Shown: positions 44,329-58,129, counted from the stretch's first letter. The stretch: 64,000 bases of DNA from Eucommia ulmoides (GCA_016647705.1 CM028328.1:48416647-48480646); one strand, 5' to 3'. Notes: generated by a model from the letters alone, not told the origin. Program-made: numbers and translations.

Positions 44329-44849
44329 TATATGTATTCACCTGCCTTCCACTAAATCAAGTCAAAAATACATAAAAAGAACAAAAACATTAAAAAAAAA
44401 AGGGGAATTATTCTTGTTTAATTAAATCAAAGAAAATTACTTGGATAGTGTTTAAAATTGAATATCTATTTAGGCTGAGGTACTATCTTCGGACGGGTGT
44501 TTTAGGGTATCTAACACATTCTCTGAGCATAACCGACTCCCGAACTTAAAGAATATCTCTGGTATATAGACCTATAGAAGTCAAAACAAAGGTCAATTCA
44601 AAAGGAAAAATGAATTTCCAAAATCCTGGTGACCTAGTACACCATTTAAGCTTATGCTAGGTGGCGACTCTGTTTTTAACAAAAATCTCAGCCAAGAAGT
44701 TTTCCAAAATTGATGCCTAGAAAAGCCTTTGAAAACCCATTTTCAAAATGAACGGATTTGGACGACTTACAGATGAAGGGATGAAAGCTTGTTTTCTCCT
44801 CTTCCCGATTTTCTATTTCTTCTGCCATCGAAATCCGGGGTGCGTCAAT

Positions 44850-44867
44850 TGACGACTTCGCTGGGGA
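44850..44867 (+). other. tRNA-Arg-type primer binding site
   Basis: TGACGACTTCGCTGGGGA is close to TGGCGACTCTGCTGGGGA, the PBS typical of Ogre/Tat elements. It directly follows …TGCGTCA, a possible LTR end. Confidence 0.65.
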
Positions 44868-46440
44868 TCTCATAAGGGAGTTAGGCCTAGTTATAGTCAA
44901 AATCCATATTCACTATTAATAACATCTAGGCATTACGTCTTTAATTTCAAGCACAAACATTTCCCTACCAAAAACATAACATTAACAATAATAATAGTAA
45001 CAATAACAATAATAATAACAAAACAATAATAAGCATATTATTTCATGTGTATATATCAGCATGCATGTATGTCTACTGTCTTTATTTACTGCATTTTATA
45101 TTTATTGTCTTTACATTACTGCATTTAAATTATGTCTTTACATTTCTGCATTTACATTATTGTATACTCTCTCCAACGCACAAGCAATCACTTTACATTG
45201 CATATCATGATGAAAACCCAAGCCATAACCCTCTTAGGGATAGAGAGGCTAGTAGTAGGGGCTTTCATCGGTGATTTTATCTCATTGATCTAAGCCCTGA
45301 AAACCCTTATGTTAGAAAGAAAAGTTAGTAGAAGCAAGGTCGGGGTTACATCCTCCTGGGATCTGTCTACAAACCTCTTCTCGTTCGGACCACCAACCAA
45401 AGATGGATATTCTCTCGGGGAAGATGCCGGAGGATTGAAAGTCTAGGAATCGAGATTTTTAGGATGTGCAAAAGGAAAATCCAAAACCACATATAGTGAG
45501 CCTAGGATAGAGGATAACCAAAACCCTATTCTACTTAGAACACTTATTTTAGAGAAAGATGTTATTTTTTAAATTCTGTATAGTTATTTACGTTACTGTT
45601 GTACTAGGTATATAGAATTAAACTTCTTCGATGGTAGAGTATAATAATCCATGTAAGAATTCTTTTTCTATCTCAGGCATTACTAGCTTGATTGGCATTG
45701 AAAACGTTCGCAAAAATTTGAATATGGAGCAAGTTGCAAGAAAGAACAAGAATTCTTACTTCACTTAACCCAATAAACCGTTAAACATAAAAACTAATAA
45801 TGCCCATTGCATACATAATAATTCACTTAAATCATACCTTAACAAAATCACCAGTATATTCATTTTTAAATAAAAAAGAAAAAGAAAAAAGCCACCCCAG
45901 AATAAATATCTGAAAATACCCTTTGCCGAACAATTATCCTAAAGCTCATATGCTACAAACATTAAGATAGGATCGACATCACGTCATCACAACAAGATGC
46001 AAGAGACAGAAGCTGCCTTGAAAAAATTCGCAAGTAAAAAGAACACAACACATTTTCTCGGGAAAATCAAGCAAGAACCCATATCCCCACCTTGGACCTA
46101 CCACAATGAGTCTCCCGAATTTATAGTAGAAATAAAACCCATGAATATATTCGGTAACTTAGGAGCCTACAAAAATGACCCTAAACCGCTGCACGGATAA
46201 TGGATCGCCTTAGGAAACTGCGAGAAAGCCTATTGGGTAACCTATTCTGAGCTGATAAAACAAGTTGACAATGCTTCCATCAAGTGGGAAGATGGGTACG
46301 AAGTATACTTCGACGATGAAAAAGACTTGGGAAACGATTAGGCCTCTTACATAGATCCAATAACTGAAACGTCAATGCTCAACAACTTAAGGAAGAAATC
46401 CCTATGCAAGACCTAGTTTAGGGACAGATATCCAAGATGT
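44868..46440 (+). other. Tat-like leader and unrecognised ORF relic
   Basis: After the PBS the sequence is mainly non-coding to about 45990. From 45997 a frame of 67 codons (MQETEAALKKFASKK…) is followed, across one stop, by a second stretch of similar coding character (WIALGNCEKAYWVTYSEL…WEDGYEVYFDDEKDLGND). It sits where gag or an extra first ORF would be. I do not recognise the family. It ends at the insertion of copy B. Confidence 0.45.
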
Positions 46441-47409
46441 GGGACCAGTAGCCACACCACAAAAACTTGGTAGCGGAATATTACGTCGCTACTTTCATCG
46501 CAAGTGTACGGGTCAAGTTTTAGTAGAGTGGGAAGTACCGCGATTGTCATAACCTAACTTTATCTAGGCAACTCAATTTATAGTTTTTGTTAATAAAATA
46601 TACCAAACTAAGTCAATGTAACTAATTAAACTAATACTAATATTGATGTTTAAGGTAGTAAATTGTCTAGGGTTTAACTTTGTTAATTTAAACGCGTTCA
46701 ATTTAATCTAGTTTACATTAACGACACTCATATTATCCGACAATCTCGGTATCAAAATCTCACTCACTACCTTTCCCGAGTGTAACGTAAACGAATATGT
46801 GATTTTGCATCAATGCTGAAGTCCCCCTCTAGCGTCTATACGACACTTGGTTATATGAGTCTTATCCTAACCTCATGGATTGCATACTTTCTGATGCCCT
46901 CCTAGGTTATTAGATCGTCACATTGTGTTTAAACTCTAATCTGAATCCGGGGTTACCTCTCTCGAGTGTCAAACTTCGTATTCTCAATATATCTTAACAT
47001 GCATTTAAAAGTGGAAGAATGGTAAACATAATAGAATAGACAAAAACAATCGATAATGTAATAAAGATTAAACAAACGATGTTTTCATACACGAATCGCT
47101 CCCTAGACAATATATGTTTAGTTTCTTATGGCCATAACCACATATACAATAATATACAAGGTAAACATATACAAAACTATCAACCAAAACTAAGAAATAA
47201 AGAGAAACAAGGAGACTAGCCGTTATCCGAAGAACCGATGCTAAAATCGCTCTGAGATCGTTTCCTCTTCTTGACTTTGTGATCTTCTCTTGGTTGATAG
47301 GGTTTGGAGCTCTCAAAAACCTCCTAAAAACGTCCTCATAGGTGTGGGAGAGAAAGAGATATAAAAGGGATAAAAAAATATCAACAAAATATCCCAAACA
47401 ATCTAAAGT

Positions 47410-47612
47410 ATCTGGGGTCGGACCGCTGCAGCAGTGGGAATCACCGTTGCAGAGGTGAGAAGTCAGTAGGCATTCTACTGGATCATCGATGCAGCGGTGG
47501 GAAGCACTGTTGCAGAGGTGAGGTTCACTGCTGCAGCGGTAGAAGGGTAGAAGGTTTCTCTTTTATTGATCGTTGCAGCGGTGGTTTCACCACTACAGTG
47601 GTGGGCCTGCAG
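47410..47612. promoter_or_regulatory. U3 palindrome array, copy B
   Basis: Seven units such as GACCGCTGCAGCAGTGGG (47421), TCACCGTTGCAGAGGTGAG (47441), ATCGATGCAGCGGTGGG, CACTGTTGCAGAGGTGAG, TCACTGCTGCAGCGGTAG, ATCGTTGCAGCGGTGG and TTCACCACTACAGTGGTGGG. On the minus strand a TATA-like sequence (CCCTTTTATATCTC, about 47350-47363) lies just downstream. Confidence 0.75.
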
Positions 47613-49394
47613 TCCTGAACTTGCCTTCTTTGCTCTTTTTCCACAGTTCTTCCATCGACATTCCATCGATTTACTTGATTATGAACCATTTTTATCCCTT
47701 TTCATCCTAAACACCTGATTTATAACAAAACAAATAAAAATGTTTTAAAACATATTAAAAAACTATAATAACACTAAAAAACTACCAAAATTGGTTTGAG
47801 AATAAATAGATAGATTTCACCTATCAAATACCCCTAAACTTAAAATTTTGCTAGTCCTTAAGAAAAACACTCACACTAAAATAAAAAACACAACGAAATA
47901 ACTAACACAAATACTAAACAATTAATAAAAACAAAAACTACCTAAACACAAACAACCTAGACATAACGATATGCGAGTTTTGAATTCAATTAATCGACTA
48001 AAAGGTTTTTCCTCAACGACCCCAATTATATCGAGTTCAGGAGTAAAGTGCACCATGTGGTGTTCTAGAATTTCAACATTCAATAATGGTAAACGCCATT
48101 CTAGATCCATTCAAAGTGTGTGTGTGTGTGAAACTTAATAATATAACTATCCAACAACCGGATTGGATTATTCACCAACGAAGCTCACGACTTAAACCAT
48201 AAAGGATTAGGATATCCATATGTCTGATTGGGTTCTACTCTCCACTAATGTAGGCTTGGAATTTCAAAAAGATCAATAGGACTTGGTTCGGTTTGGAACA
48301 TTTGGCCAAAAGTATATCGGGAATATAAAACAGGTTAACGTTATTAACTTAACGATACCCGAGGCCAACGCTTGGCTCACAATCACTCTTGAACCCCCAC
48401 ATATTAATTCGAAACAATCCTGAACATACATTTAAGGACTTTGTACTCACTTGTCAAAAGAAACGAAAATAGAACAATATTTACATATGTTTTTTTTTTA
48501 ACATGAACCACACCCCCAAACTTATTCGATTTTTACAATTTCATGGGTGTCGTTAAAACAAAAGAAAATGACAAGTGAGTACTCGAATATCAAACTAATG
48601 AAAAGTTCGCTCTAAACTCAACTGCTTACTTCAAGTAGCATAAACGAATGCTAACATGATTTCACTCAAATTGTGCCTTCGGTTTAGCGACTTAGGTTTG
48701 GAAAATGTTTTATCTGCCAGGGTATTTGTTACGTGTTCAGATTTGAAACGGATTATAGGCTTCGAATAGGTAACGAGAGATAAAATATATTGCATGGTAA
48801 GCTTCAAAGGCCCAAGCGATAAAATGAATGCCTAATTCATATCTCTTGAACTACCTCGCTTAGTATTTTGCCTCAAGTTTCCCCCAATCAGGTTCTAGAA
48901 TCCTTAAAATTATCCTAAATTTGGCTAATGGATAATTGGCCTAAAATCAATTGAATAACTATACATTGAGTTTACATGCTCGTGCAAATTAGGATCCACA
49001 ATAACTTTTACCAAAACGGTATGTCAAGCACACAAAATATACATCAATGGGCATTACCCTTGAGCTCGAAAAACAACAAGGGGATAATATCATTATCAGA
49101 TAATAGCCCAGAAGAACGCAAAACTCAGCACACAACAATAACAACATGAACATACTAGCACAATTAAACAAACATGCATAATTAAACTAAACTAACATAA
49201 CTAACAACAATTAAACATACTAAAATAGTACACATCACCCCCAAACTTAAAACGGTTAGTGTCCACAATGACCCAATCATCAATCTCAACATTTGAAATA
49301 AATCTTGCCGACAAAGAGGGTTTAGAACACGTACCTGAGAGGCGAGATAATCTCGCCTCTGAATAAAGTTGGCGGTGATGATCTAATTTATTTT

Positions 49395-50400
49395 GAAAAC
49401 TTGGGTTGCCTCCCAAGAAACGCTTGGTTTAAAGTTCTCGGCTTGACGTAGAGAAGTGCTCGTCAAAGAGCGGCTTCCACCCATAGTAAGTGTCATACAA
49501 CACCACATATGTGTCTTGATTCAGAACACCCTCAAGCTTGGAGAAATATGGCATTGCTTGGCTAGTGCTCTCAATGTGACTCATTGCCGTCTTATGTGCT
49601 TGGTTGGCCTGAATGAATGTTGCAAAAGGCAGTGGAGGACAATTGAGCCACATTGGATTCTTATATATATGATCGTCTTGGATCGATGACGGCATCAATA
49701 GTTGGATCTCAAATGGTTAAGAATCACAATCGTCAATCCATGCTTGGGTTTCCGTCTTATTTGAATAATCATCATTGAATGCTCCCAAGCTCATCTTGCT
49801 CGTATCTGGTTCTTCCTGGTGGCTTTCGATGAATGTGACTTGTGTGTCTCTCAGTGCCACCATTTATGACTCGGCCTCAATGTAGCAAATAAGCTGACCG
49901 ATTTGCGTCTGAGTAGACATTACGGTCGTATCAATTTTAGTGCAGTTCGTATCAATATTATCAAGATGAACCTCATTCTTATTGAGATGGTCATTTGTCT
50001 TCCTTTAGAAAGGTTGAGCCTCTCCCATAAATTGAGCGAACATTTCTTCCAAGGTGAAGGAACACTCCTCTTGTTGGTTCGAGATGTCAATCTATGGCGC
50101 TGAAACTGTGGAACTATCCCCCAAGCTTTGGTATCTTGTTGAATAATTGTAACTCTTATAATCAAACTCCGCCATGTCTTTCAACAATCGATAGACTTTG
50201 TTCGCGGTTAGTTGGTCGAAAAACGTGGTACCATTTCCTCCTTAACCCAATTTCTTGTTGCGGCTAGTAACTCATCCAGGAAGTTTAGCAGTTGACACTC
50301 CCTTGGGAAATGATGGTTCGAAAAATGAATGAGCAACTCCTTGTATCGATCCCAAGCACAATAAAAGGGCTCAGAATCTCATTGAAAGAAATGCAACAGT
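49395..50400 (-). pseudogene. Gag relic of family L copy B
   Basis: Minus-strand segments: SEPFYCAWDRYKELLIHF, then HHFPRECQLLNFLDELLAATRN, matching the retrotransposon Gag domain (EPFYEAW.R.K.L…P…Q…F..GL). A linker follows with EEMFAQFM and TQIGQL, as in Athila/Tat-type Gag. The C-terminal part TQAWIDDCDS, DDHIYKNPMWL and SKLEGVLNQDTYVVLYDTYYGW is shared with copy A. Stops and frameshifts are frequent. No zinc knuckle, protease or polymerase follows. Confidence 0.75.
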
Positions 50401-51886
50401 ACTTGTTGATCTAACATCTTCAAGTATCCTACTGGAAAAATAAACTACAAACAAAAATTATAAACACAATAAATGCCTAAATTAAAATCAAATTATTTAC
50501 TCACAATATCAACAATAATCTAAAAGCCAACCCCCAACAACGGCGCCAAAAACTTGGTAGCAGGATATTACGTTGCTACTTTGATCGCAAGTGTACGGAT
50601 CATGTTTTATCAAGGGTTATCGTATCCACAAGGATTGGATTAGATCATCGCTAAGTATCGCGATTGTCATAACCTAACTTTATCTAGGCGACTCCATTTA
50701 TAGTTTTTGTTAATAAATATACTAAACTAAGTTAATTAAACTAATTAAACTAATATACTAATATTAACGTTTAAGGGAGTGAATTGTCTAGGGATTAACT
50801 TCGTTAATTTAAATGTGTTCGATTTAATCTAGTTTACATTAACGATACTCAACTATCCGACAATCTCGGTATTGAAATCTCACTCACTACCTCTCCTGAG
50901 TGTAGTAAAATGAATGAATATGTGACGTCGCGTCGACACTAAAGTCCCCCTCTAGTGTCTATACAATACTTGGTTACATGAGTTTTGCCCCAACCTCACG
51001 GATTGTAAACTTTCTAATGCCTTCCCAGGTTATTAGATCATCACGCTGTGTTTAAATCCTAGTTTGAATCTGAGGTTACCTCTCCTGAGTGTTAAACCCT
51101 ATATGCTCAATATATCTTAACAAGCACATAAAAGTGGAAGAACGGTAAACACAATCGAATAGACAAGAACAACTGATAATCAAACAAAGATTAAACAAAT
51201 GACATTTTCATACACGAATCGCTCCCTAGACTATACAAGTTAAGCATATACAAAACTATCAACCAAAAATAAGAAATAAAGAGAGAAACAAGAAGAATAG
51301 CTGTTATCCGAAGAACCGATGCTAAAACTGCTATGAGATCGTTTCCTCTTCTTGGCCTTGTGATAATCTCTTGGTTGATAGGGTTTGGAGCTCTCAAAAA
51401 CCTCCAAAAATGTCCTCATAGGTGTGGGAGATAAGAAGATATAACTAGGATAAAAAAAATATCAACAAAATATCACAAACAATCTAAAATATTTGGTGTC
51501 AGACTACTACAGCGGTGGGAATCACCGTTGCATCGGTGAGAAGTCAGTAAGCATTCTACTAGATGACCGTTACAGTAGTAGAGGCTACCGCTGCAAAGTT
51601 GAATTTCATCGCTGCAGTGGTAGAAGGAAAGAAGGTTTCTGTTTTATTGATTGCTGTAGGGTGTTCTTGCAGTCCTGAACTTGCCTTCTTTCCTCTTTTT
51701 CCACCATTCTTCCACCGACATTCCACCGATTTACTCGATTATGAACTGTTTTCGTCTATTTTCGTCCCAAACACCTAATTTATAACAAAACAAATAAAAA
51801 CGTATTAAAATATATTAAAACACTATAATAATGCTCAAAAACTACCAAAATCGGTTTAGAAATAAATAGATAAATTCCACCTATCA

Positions 51887-53660
51887 ATGGGTCAAACCAT
51901 TAAGAATCTGTGATAGTCTATGCCTAGGAGCCTGTTGAGAAAAGAAATCCTATACCCGACCACCATTGAAAAATGACCCTATCCCAAACGACGAGCTTTT
52001 ACCCCTGTACCTTTCTTGCTAACACTCGAGCCTCTTAGGAGTGTAGAAAATTCACTCTATTTTCCACTCCACTCTCCCAGATATACCACCAATGCCTCAT
52101 AGATAACCTGCTTACACATTTTTTTCCCCACCGACCTAACCCACATTCTTCACACTTCAACCCGAACACCTTCTAAGAGTATAATTCTGGAAGATTGGGT
52201 CGTCATACTGATCAGTGTTACACTCTACTCTACCATATCAAAGACCTCATTCAGTATGGAGCAATAAACTTCGACAAAATTATGAACTAAGACAGGATAG
52301 GGGTGTATTAAGCTTTAACCCTACTATCAAGTAGGGAATTTTTGTGTTTAGATGATGTCCATAAGTGACTAAGGAATAACCCTACTATTATAAAGTGCAG
52401 TATTATCTACTTAAAGCTTGACTCCAATCTCCATTTCTAGTTTTCAATAGTTAACATGTCTATCATTACTTAAACACTATAGAAACAACTAAGGCTACGC
52501 TAAAAATAGTTTTAACATCTAACTGAAACATAACCCGAAGTATAAGCTGAAAGGATGAGTTTTATTTCAACAAAACGATGGTGAGATATTGATAATAAAC
52601 TCTGAAAAAGCTAGGAGGAAAACCTAGGAACCTTGAGTATAGAATCACTACACATGTTCTGACTTGGAAGTTTCCAAGTAACCTTGAAGAAATACAGAAG
52701 ACTTCCTCAAACCGAAATGAAGGAAGAAATATCCGAAAGACCTACAACATGAAGAATGATAGATAAAGTCCTAGAGCCTAAATCCATCCGCAAAAAATTC
52801 TTGAAAGATCAGGTAGCTAAACAAATGAAGACTAACCAATATAAGCTAACAAATTGTCTAGATATAACCAATTCAGAGACACTGTGAAAAATCAATTTTA
52901 AAAAACAAAAAATAAGAAGAACATCATATAATCGAAGACATTTAAGAATGGAAGAGAATGATAAGCCATATCAGACAAACAACTAAAGTAGTCAGGATAA
53001 GGGTAGAACCAACAAAGACCAACTCAAATTACCCTAATCCTCTAAAACATGTAAAAATCAGAAAGAAAGTGTTAAGATAAATAAGAAAAACCGGTGTCAA
53101 AAAGTTTCTAAACACTACGTGATCACATGAAAGCCATTAGGTAAATCATGCTTTCTTTACAATCCGAGTATTAAGTCGTAGGGGTGCCTCAACACTTTGT
53201 GAGTCGGGCTAACTGGACCGAGATCACCATCGAAAGCTCGCCACATGGATTATATAGTAAGTACGGCTTCCTACTTGCTGGTGTGAATAAAATAATAGAA
53301 AACTCTCTTAACAATACTAGGACCAAAAAAAAAAAGAAAAAAAAAAAACATGTGTTAGTAGTCAGTAACTAACATTTGTTTCTCCATCACTTCTATTCTC
53401 TCTCCTATCAGTTATCTCGGGAAGGCCCAGTCCTCCTACCCTTAGTCCAAGATTAGAAGAAGAAAAGTAGAGTCATTGAAGAAATCTCAGGTAGCATTCA
53501 AGGTCTAGGTAATCTAAATAGCAATCTTAGATAAATATTGAAACTTGATGGTATTGGATTAGATCATGCAGGATAACAAACTACTTGGGCTACTGTTCAA
53601 AATTCCGGTTAAAACTATACTTACCATGTCCCAAATATTTTCAGGTGAAATATAAAGCTA
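51887..53660. other. Internal part of the Tat-like element, no gene recognised
   Basis: No frame above about 65 codons, with scattered stops in all frames. It lies between copy B and the antisense ORF relic. I looked for RT (YVDD/YLDD), integrase H2C2 and RNase H motifs on both strands and saw none. Confidence 0.5.
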
Positions 53661-55050
53661 AAAACAAATATATCAATCAAAACTAGTTGAGGCCATAAAA
53701 TCAAAGAATAAGAGACGAGCACAGGAATCGCATATAATCCAGAGACTCAACGCAAGAGCTAATCTAGGCGAACTTTTCCATTGTGAAAGCGGAGGGATAG
53801 TTTGAGGTAGATGGAGCGTCTTCTGCCAATGAAGAAGGAACCTTGTCCATTGATATCTCAACGGACGGTGAGACCACGGGATGATAGTCAGGGTCCATCC
53901 AGATCATATACTATGTCACCGAGCGAATCTCATTAAATGTTAAGCGACGATGCTCCCACTGAGCATAAGCCTCCATGTCTCTTACCTCATCCCTAAACTC
54001 AAAAGTAAAATGAATAGTAATTGTCCCATCAACCAATGGAATATACTGAGCCCTACCGAACTAACGGAGTACGCGACTATGAATGTAGGAGATGCAACCT
54101 CAGAATCTTAACAGAGGGATGAAAGGTAGATCCACGCAATCCAGATAGATTTTTGTCGATATCGTATGCCTCGTAGTCCATATTACCTTAGAGCTAACCA
54201 TCTCTACCAAAAGTGCCGCATAGTCTGGTGGGTAATTGAGATGCTGCATAATCTGAGGAAATTGGGAACATAACTGGTCTACTATTGGATCCTCCATGGA
54301 CCAAGCCGGTCTTGGTAGCTTGATCAGATGAGAGATGATCCATATCTATAGTAGAGCATAACTCCCAAAGAAATAGTGGTCACCCGCCCGACAAGCAGTT
54401 AGTGACCGGTACTATCTAGTAGGACAAATCAACAAGCATCGTGTTTTCCAAGAGGATCGTTTGGCCTAAGAGATCAATTTCCTTCTTAGAGAATAGTGTC
54501 TCCTACAGCAATAGAGACACTAATACGATCATTCGGCGCCCACGCTAGTTCGCATAGCTACTCCATATGTCCCTATATCCTTGATCGTTATAGACATCTG
54601 AAAACCACCTCTAGAGTATGTCGAACTCTATGGAATTCTCATTGACGTCATAACGAAATGGTAGGTTCTTACGCTTTACTCTCAGAACCTACGGTAACTA
54701 ATTATTCAATAACAATAACGTGACATAAGAGACTTCTCTTGTCAAAGAAAGTCCTAGTTGAAATAATATTTCCTCCAGACACAGATTCAGCTTGGTCACC
54801 TAGAAACAGAAGCACAAAGAGGCCGGTACCGAGAGTCGCACCAGAATCTTAATAAATGGCCCGCCCACAGTGACCTGACGAAGCTCCGTAACGTACTTGA
54901 GTGTAGATTGCAGTAGTGCTGACTCATCCAAAGTCAATAACTCTACCCAGTCAGATAGACGAAAGCAGCTTAGAAAATGGAATAAATAGTTATGATGAAT
55001 AAATCCAGACTAAGCTATGCTATCACTAGGGCTCCCCACCTTTGTGGAAC
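53660..55050 (-). pseudogene. Antisense ORF relic, plant-mobile/DUF7745-like, downstream part
   Basis: Minus-strand pieces in several frames: near 54990 LSDWVELLTLDESALLQ, then GGPFIKILVRLS and LEEILFQLGLS, a pattern like F..L…L.PTLEEY..LLG in plant mobile/DUF7745-type proteins. The frame 54297-54100 reads DPIVDQLCSQFPQIMQHLNY and DCVDLPFIPLLRF. Then ITIHFTFEFRDEVRDMEAY and WMDPDYHPVVSP follow near 53900-54050. Such ORFs are known as extra, often antisense, genes of plant Tat-lineage elements. The assignment is from pattern, not from a search. Confidence 0.45.
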
Positions 55051-55199
55051 AGACAATAGGATCAGGCGATCGACCTTTTTGGGTAGAAAGGTGGACCGAT
55101 CTTTTCCCTTTTACCCAGGAAGAAGAGCGACGTAAACAATAAGATATACTCTCCTGATATGATAAGGAAAGTATGTGTATAAAATTTGCTATCATGATT

Positions 55200-55560
55200 A
55201 GGTTTACGTTAGCATAAGATGTACAAAGAAATACATGCTAACAACTGAGGACAAGTTCTAACTATCTTTGCTACCAACATGCCATCCCACTGATAATAAA
55301 TGCACAAGTACAATAATAAAAGGGAGAAGTACATATCAAGAATGGAAATACATCTACATCCATCCCAATACATTTTACAATCACAACAGCCATGATACAT
55401 ACATCAATAATAATTCATACCAAAAAAATGAAAAATAATACGTCTCCAATAATAAATACATGTACAAAATCTATCCACTACAATACATATCTCCAAAAAA
55501 GATACAACTGTACAATCTAATTGAAAAAATAAGAAAGCAATATATGTTCCTGTCAAGGAT
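55200..55560. other. No gene seen
   Basis: AT-rich segment of about 360 bp between two ORF-relic pieces. Only short chance frames. Confidence 0.5.
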
Positions 55561-56114
55561 TTGATGTAGGTCAGTCCATACTTTCTCCAGAACCGTAAGT
55601 CGGTGGGGTCGATGTAGTAAAAGAGATAGAAGCCTTTAGGTTAACCATAAACTTTGTTGTGCCTAGAGTAGCTGTACGAGCCTCAGAAGGAAGAGCCAGA
55701 GTCTAGTGACAAAAGGATAGCCTGTGAAGTCTATGGATAGCTATACAAGTCCTTACTGTACCGACGATGTTGATCACACTCATCTCTAAGAGCATTCCTC
55801 TTAGCTTTGATGGTAGCAAACTCAGAAGCCAGAACCACCTTATCCTCGCTGCGATTAACCCAGAAGGACAATACCCTATGACCTAACAATGTACCTCCTT
55901 CTAGTTGTGCTACGTTCGTCTGAGGGCCAATCGACAGGCTTGATAACCACGAAGGTACTCATGTTTAGAGACTGGAGGAACAACCAGTACGTCTACTGGA
56001 ACCGCCATGTCGAGTATATCAAGATCAATATTTATATAAGGCTCAAGCCACACAGCCGGAGGGGCAAGAAGTAGATATAAGATTCTAAAAATCTGAGGAG
56101 TCGCTCTATCCCCA
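55560..56114 (-). pseudogene. Antisense ORF relic, central part
   Basis: Minus-strand frame from about 56114: GDRATPQIFRILYLLLAPPAVW, DIDLDILDMAVP, VSKHEYLRGYQACRLALRR, then after stops FWLLSLLPSKLRGML and a Pro/Ser-rich end. It appears to continue the frame cut by family L copy C. No specific domain was recognised in this piece. Confidence 0.4.
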
Positions 56115-58129
56115 TGTACAGTGGACACAACCTTTTTTCACGTCTTAATTTATTTGCAAGTGCACGAGGTCAAGTTTTAATATAGTGGACCTTTTGATCG
56201 GATATCATCCTCTAAGAAACTTGTTTGATTAATTGAATACCACAATTTGCATATTCTTATATTATCTTGATGGTTCAAGAAATATTTGAGTTTGAATAAT
56301 TAAAAACTAAGTTAAACTAAAAACTATTGGATTAAATTCTAATTAAATGGATTACCTAGGGATTTATTTCACTAACTTAATACATGTTTGACTTCGTTTA
56401 ATTAACAATAACAGTGTTTATCCTATTCGACAATTTAGGTATCTCAAACTCGCTCATTACCTCTCCCGAGTGTAAAATGAGAGATTATATGACTTGACAT
56501 TAATGCCAAAGTCCCCCTCTAGCCTTTTATATAACACATAGTCACATGAGTCTTGACGCAACCTCATGGATTGCACACTTTCTAACGCCCTCCCTGGTCA
56601 TTAGATCGTTGTGATGTGTTTAGCGTTAGTCCGAATCCTAAGTTACCTCTCCCGAGTGTCAAACTCTGTATTCTCAAAACCAACCCTAATACCTTAACAA
56701 GCATATTAAAATTGTAATAAAATGCTAAACATAATCGAATTTAGACAAACAACCGTTAAAGTAACACATATTCCATTAAACATGTATTTACATGAGTTAT
56801 ATCAATCCCTAGATAATATTTATCTAGCCTACCGTGATCTTAGCCATACAAATATTAAAACAAGAAGGATTCATCATCATTTGATATGAAAAGTTAAGTT
56901 ATAAAGATAGAAATAAAGGAAGAATGATAAAATCTTAGAGTGGAGTAGTCTATTATCGCCAAAGATCGGTCTGGGATTACTTCGTCTTCTCCAAATGTTG
57001 AATCTCCTCTTTTAGCTCTCAAGAAATGCTTAAAATCATGTATATAATGTTGGGAATGTCTTTGAAAAATGGTGGAAATAGGGGCTTAAATAGAAGGCTT
57101 TAAAATATTTAGAAAAATAGATATTTTTTGCACAGAGTGACCGCTACGGCGGTGAACCAAACCCTAAGCTCTATGGACTTTCACCACCACAGCTGTGAAT
57201 GACTACTGCGGCTGTGAGACTGGCACAATTCTCCCTGCACCTCCATCACCTCGGGGGTAGCCTAACCACCATGGTGGTGGGTTTACTATCCTGAAACCTT
57301 GTTTCTTTTACCGTTTCTTCATCATTTTCCCACTGTTTCGCTTGTTTATCACTCAATTACGTCTCTACACCTGATTTATATAAATACAAATAAAAATGCA
57401 ATAAAATATTATTAAAACACTCGAAAACTACCAAATTCGGCTTACAAGTAGATAGATATTCTCAACCTATCAAATATCCCCAAACTTGGAATTTTCCTAG
57501 TCCTCGAGCAAAACACCCTAACACTAAAATAAACTAACCATACTAATTAATTTACTACTAAACTAAAAATGAATGAACTTTAACAAATAAGAAGTAAGCG
57601 CATGCGAGTTCCAAGTTCAATCGAAGAAACCAAGTTGTTCTTCCCTTAACAGCCCTCAATCAGATCAAGTTTGAGAATAACACACACCACGTGGTGTTCT
57701 AGAATTTCAATACTCAATATCAATTAAAACCATTCTAGATCTATTTAAAGTATGTGTGTGAGAACTCAAATATATAGCTATCCAAACACCAGATTGGATT
57801 ATTCAATAACTAAGCTCATGACTTAAACTGTTAAGGATTAGGAAAACCATATGCTTAACTGGGCTCACTATCCACTAATGTAGATTTAGAAATTCATAGT
57901 GATCAATAGGGCTTAGATCAGCATTGGAGAACGACCAAGGGTATCTCAGGAATAGAAAACATAAAATCGTTATAATGACGATAATTCAATGATGCCCGAG
58001 GTACAAACACTTGTCGCTATATCTCTCTCATAACCCCAAATATTTAAAACACAACCCTGAACAAGAATTTAAGAACTTTGTATTCACTTGTTGAAAGAAC
58101 GTAAATAAAAACTATATTCACATAGTTTT

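Larger units (their letters stand above)
41318..44847 (+). repeat. Tat/Ogre-like Ty3 element, 5' LTR (left end approximate)
   Basis: The end is set by the PBS at 44850. The start is taken at TGATATC, where the copia RT similarity ends. CTATAAATACAAGG at 42658 is the likely TATA box. The 3' third has the hallmarks I know from Ogre/Tat LTRs: four-fold ACTACGTTCGACCTGATCTTTGG…ACGTAGGCAACCC…GGGTTCGGT repeats, CATAACCGACTCCCGAAC, and GGTGGCGACTCT. The length of about 3.5 kb fits such elements. Confidence 0.7.
46468..51886 (-). mobile_element. Gag-only Ty3-like retrotransposon, family L copy B
   Basis: LTRs 46468-47826 and 50555-51886 as direct repeats, and an internal region 47827-50554 of 2728 bp, almost the same length as in copy A after subtraction of its solo LTR. 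PBS (minus) AGTTTTTGGCGCCGTTGTTGG at 50535-50554. Before the 3' LTR a purine tract (AAGTTTAGGGGTATT). Gag relic at 49395-50400 and no pol. To the left of the 3' LTR, CCACAAAAACT (reverse AGTTTTTGTGG) again resembles the first PBS bases. A target duplication is not clear. Confidence 0.87.
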
